Below are positions 62,366-64,000 of a stretch of DNA of 64,000 nucleotides, one piece after another. This stretch comes from Carbonatibacter sp965199245 (lineage in GTDB: Bacteria > Pseudomonadota > Alphaproteobacteria > Kiloniellales > Kiloniellaceae). Location: contig CBDAQP010000001.1 in the NCBI GenBank assembly GCA_965199245.1, positions 992,001 to 1,056,000 of the forward strand, given 5' to 3'. Both the position numbers and the translations under genes were made by a program. The notes under the pieces are model-generated. The model did not search any database and was not told the DNA's origin. It saw only the letters and a list, made by a program, of their open reading frames with translations. The first letter of the stretch is position 1. Each line of letters begins with the position of its first letter.

Positions 62366-62558
62366 GAGAGAGGCGTGACCGAAAGATGGATGCTCAACGA
62401 CAACAATCACAGGCCACACTCCGCCCTGAATTGGGCAACCCCCAATGAATTCGCATCACTCTGTTCCGGGTTAACCCGGAACAGAGTGGACAAGGTCGCA
62501 TGAACCTGTCATACGGGAAAAGCTAACTGCTCAATGGCACAGCTTTGGGGAGAACAGC
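62366..62558 (+). mobile_element. IS-E 3' remnant beside IS-C copy 2
   Basis: NDNNHRPHSALNWATPNEFA and LCSGLTRNRVDKVA, then the palindrome TTCCGGGTTAACCCGGAA and the right end GGGGAGAACAGCA. Same junction to IS-C as at 30854/30855. Confidence 0.85.
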
Positions 62559-62891
62559 AGTCGGGCTGTCCTGTGGTGTTTCCGTGTCACAGATTCAGCA
62601 CAGGGGCGGAAAACTTTCAAGAAAAAACGGGTTTGACACCCTCCCGGGTGCTTCTATGGCGTCCCCTGCCCTGTGGCACGCCCGAGCAGTTTGTTGAGTT
62701 GATCGACAGCAAACCTGAACTTTTCAGGGGAAAAGGTCTCGACCACCTTATGTCTCGTCGGAAAAGACACTGAGTTTTTCTCCCGTTGCATACTTGAGAT
62801 TGAATTGATCTACCTGTAGAAGACAACCATTTGCTTTTCTTGTACTGGCTTAAGAGCTGGACACCCTTATTAACCTGGCGTAATGAGCGAT
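62559..62891. other. Gap between IS-E remnant and rho with an orphan gene tail
   Basis: A + strand frame ends PEQFVELIDSKPELFRGKGL and DHLMSRRKRH-stop (62773). Its composition suggests the C-terminus of a gene whose front was removed by the insertion sequences, but I cannot identify it. 62774-62891 is non-coding and should contain the rho 3' end signals; no strong hairpin seen. Confidence 0.3.
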
Positions 62892-64000
62892 TTATTGATT
62901 CATCGTGTCAAAAAAGCCACTGTTGTTTTTTGTATTTTTGAGCTTGTCAAGCAAAAAATCAACAGAATCATTCACACCCATTGGCATAAGAATGCGACGT
63001 AGAACCCACATTTTTGACAGTGTACTCTTTTCGACCAAAAGTTCTTCTTTACGTGTGCCTGATTTTCCAATGTCGATCGCGGGGAAGGTTCTTTTGTCTG
63101 CAAGTTTGCGATCAAGGACAATTTCCGCGTTCCCCGTACCTTTGAATTCTTCAAATATCACTTCATCCATACGGCTTCCCGTATCAATTAGGGAAGTTGA
63201 AATAATAGTGAGACTGCCACCTTCCTCAACATTGCGCGCTGCTCCAAAAAAGCGTTTGGGACGTTGTAGGGCATTGGCATCGACTCCCCCTGTAAGAACC
63301 TTTCCTGAACTGGGAACAACAGTGTTATAGGCACGGGCTAAACGGGTGATGGAATCGAGAAGAATTACCACATCTTTTTTATGTTCAACAAGGCGTTTTG
63401 CCTTGTCCAGAACCATCTCTGTTACCTGCACGTGACGGTGAGCGGGTTCGTCAAAGGTTGAACTGACGACTTCGCCCTTGACCGAGCGCGCCATGTCAGT
63501 GACTTCTTCAGGACGTTCATCAATCAAGAGGACAATCAGGAAAACTTCGGGATGGTTGCTATTGATGGCATGGGCAATATTCTGCATTAGCACAGTTTTG
63601 CCAGTGCGTGGTGGTGCCACAATTAAGGCCCGTTGTCCTTTTCCTAAGGGTGCAACAAGATCAATGATACGGGTGGTACGATCTTTTTTTGAACCATCGC
63701 CTAATTCCAGATTCAATTTTTCATCCGGGTAAAGTGGTGTCAGATTGTCGAAATTGATTCGGTGGCGTGAATGTTCCGGTGCATCAAAGTTAATTGAACG
63801 GACATTTAAAAGCGAAAAATACCTTTCCCCCTCGCGTGGGGCACGAATCTGGCCCTCAACTGTGTCGCCTGTGCGGAGACCAAAACGACGCACTTGCGTG
63901 GGGTTAATATAGATGTCATCTGGCCCGGGCAGATAATTTGACTCCGGCGCGCGGAGAAAACCAAAACCATCCTGGAGTATTTCCAAAACACCTGATCCAT
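62892..64000 (-). CDS. rho: Transcription termination factor Rho, N-terminus outside window
   Basis: At least 369 aa in view; the frame is open at the right edge. The RNA-binding domain starts GVLEILQDGFGFLRAPESNY; the ATPase has GKGQRALIVAPPRTGKTVLM (Walker A), LIVLLIDERPEEVTDMARSV (Walker B), LLDSITRLARAYN and GGSLTIISTSLIDTGSRMD. The secondary-site R-loop segment is intact. Hexameric RNA helicase that terminates transcription. In many alphaproteobacteria it directly precedes mnmE; here 8.7 kb intervenes. Confidence 0.97.
   Translation of the reverse strand, partial: GSGVLEILQDGFGFLRAPESNYLPGPDDIYINPTQVRRFGLRTGDTVEGQIRAPREGERYFSLLNVRSINFDAPEHSRHRINFDNLTPLYPDEKLNLELGDGSKKDRTTRIIDLVAPLGKGQRALIVAPPRTGKTVLMQNIAHAINSNHPEVFLIVLLIDERPEEVTDMARSVKGEVVSSTFDEPAHRHVQVTEMVLDKAKRLVEHKKDVVILLDSITRLARAYNTVVPSSGKVLTGGVDANALQRPKRFFGAARNVEEGGSLTIISTSLIDTGSRMDEVIFEEFKGTGNAEIVLDRKLADKRTFPAIDIGKSGTRKEELLVEKSTLSKMWVLRRILMPMGVNDSVDFLLDKLKNTKNNSGFFDTMNQ

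Noticed and set aside
1..64000. CRISPR arrays, tRNA or rRNA genes
   Set aside because: No regularly spaced repeats, no tRNA cloverleaf with a CCA-type end and no rRNA sequence were recognised on either strand; small tRNAs could still escape a reading by eye.

Overview
The window comes from a free-living-type alphaproteobacterium, most like Rhodospirillales. The evidence is gene content and order: rho ... mnmE-mnmG-rsmG-parA-parB, with three parS-like sites, marks the origin-proximal chromosome segment. A his cluster (hisB-hisH-hisA-hisF-hisE), ftsK-lolA, hslUV, pyrF/trpF and a short-form HPr kinase are all arranged in alphaproteobacterial fashion. No tRNA, rRNA or CRISPR array was seen. Base composition was judged by eye only.

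Layout. 1-15.0 kb is ordinary core: the tail of an iron-type ABC transporter, an IMPase-family phosphatase, a HugZ-like protein, dapB, the his cluster, ihfB, an AmpG-like permease, a HipBA-like pair whose HipA lacks catalytic residues, typA and an adenosine kinase. 15.0-33.9 kb is an accessory region full of insertion sequences. It carries four insertion-sequence types (called IS-A to IS-D here) and ends of a fifth (IS-E), mostly broken and nested. Between them lie fragments of a PBECR2-type nuclease gene, repeated copies of a putative structured small RNA, a phosphoribosyltransferase with an overlapping small reading frame, an HrgA-like nuclease, a truncated exported protein and an AddAB-like helicase-nuclease pair. 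34-54 kb is core again: a GH114-like protein, a second IMPase, hslU and a frameshifted hslV, an MFS transporter, a ChvG-like ATPase remnant with hprK, lolA, ftsK, a DapC-like aminotransferase, trpF, pyrF, then parB-parA-rsmG-mnmG-mnmE. 54.3-62.9 kb separates mnmE from rho: a YyaL-type thioredoxin-domain protein, fumC, small genes and three more insertion-sequence copies or remnants. rho runs off the right edge.

Most notable: (1) three copies of a convergent module, PBECR2 nuclease fragment facing a putative ~150-nt RNA with a TTGACT box, a hairpin supported by compensatory base changes, and a terminator shared with the nuclease gene; a fourth RNA copy sits just upstream of the HrgA-like gene. 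(2) Two inverted IS-D copies have reciprocally exchanged flanks, the signature of a ~13-kb inversion of 18.6-31.6 kb. (3) Several genes are altered by insertion-sequence ends: the AddA-like C-terminus, the leader of a Sel1 gene, and a PBECR2 fragment fused to an IS start codon. (4) hslV carries a one-base deletion.
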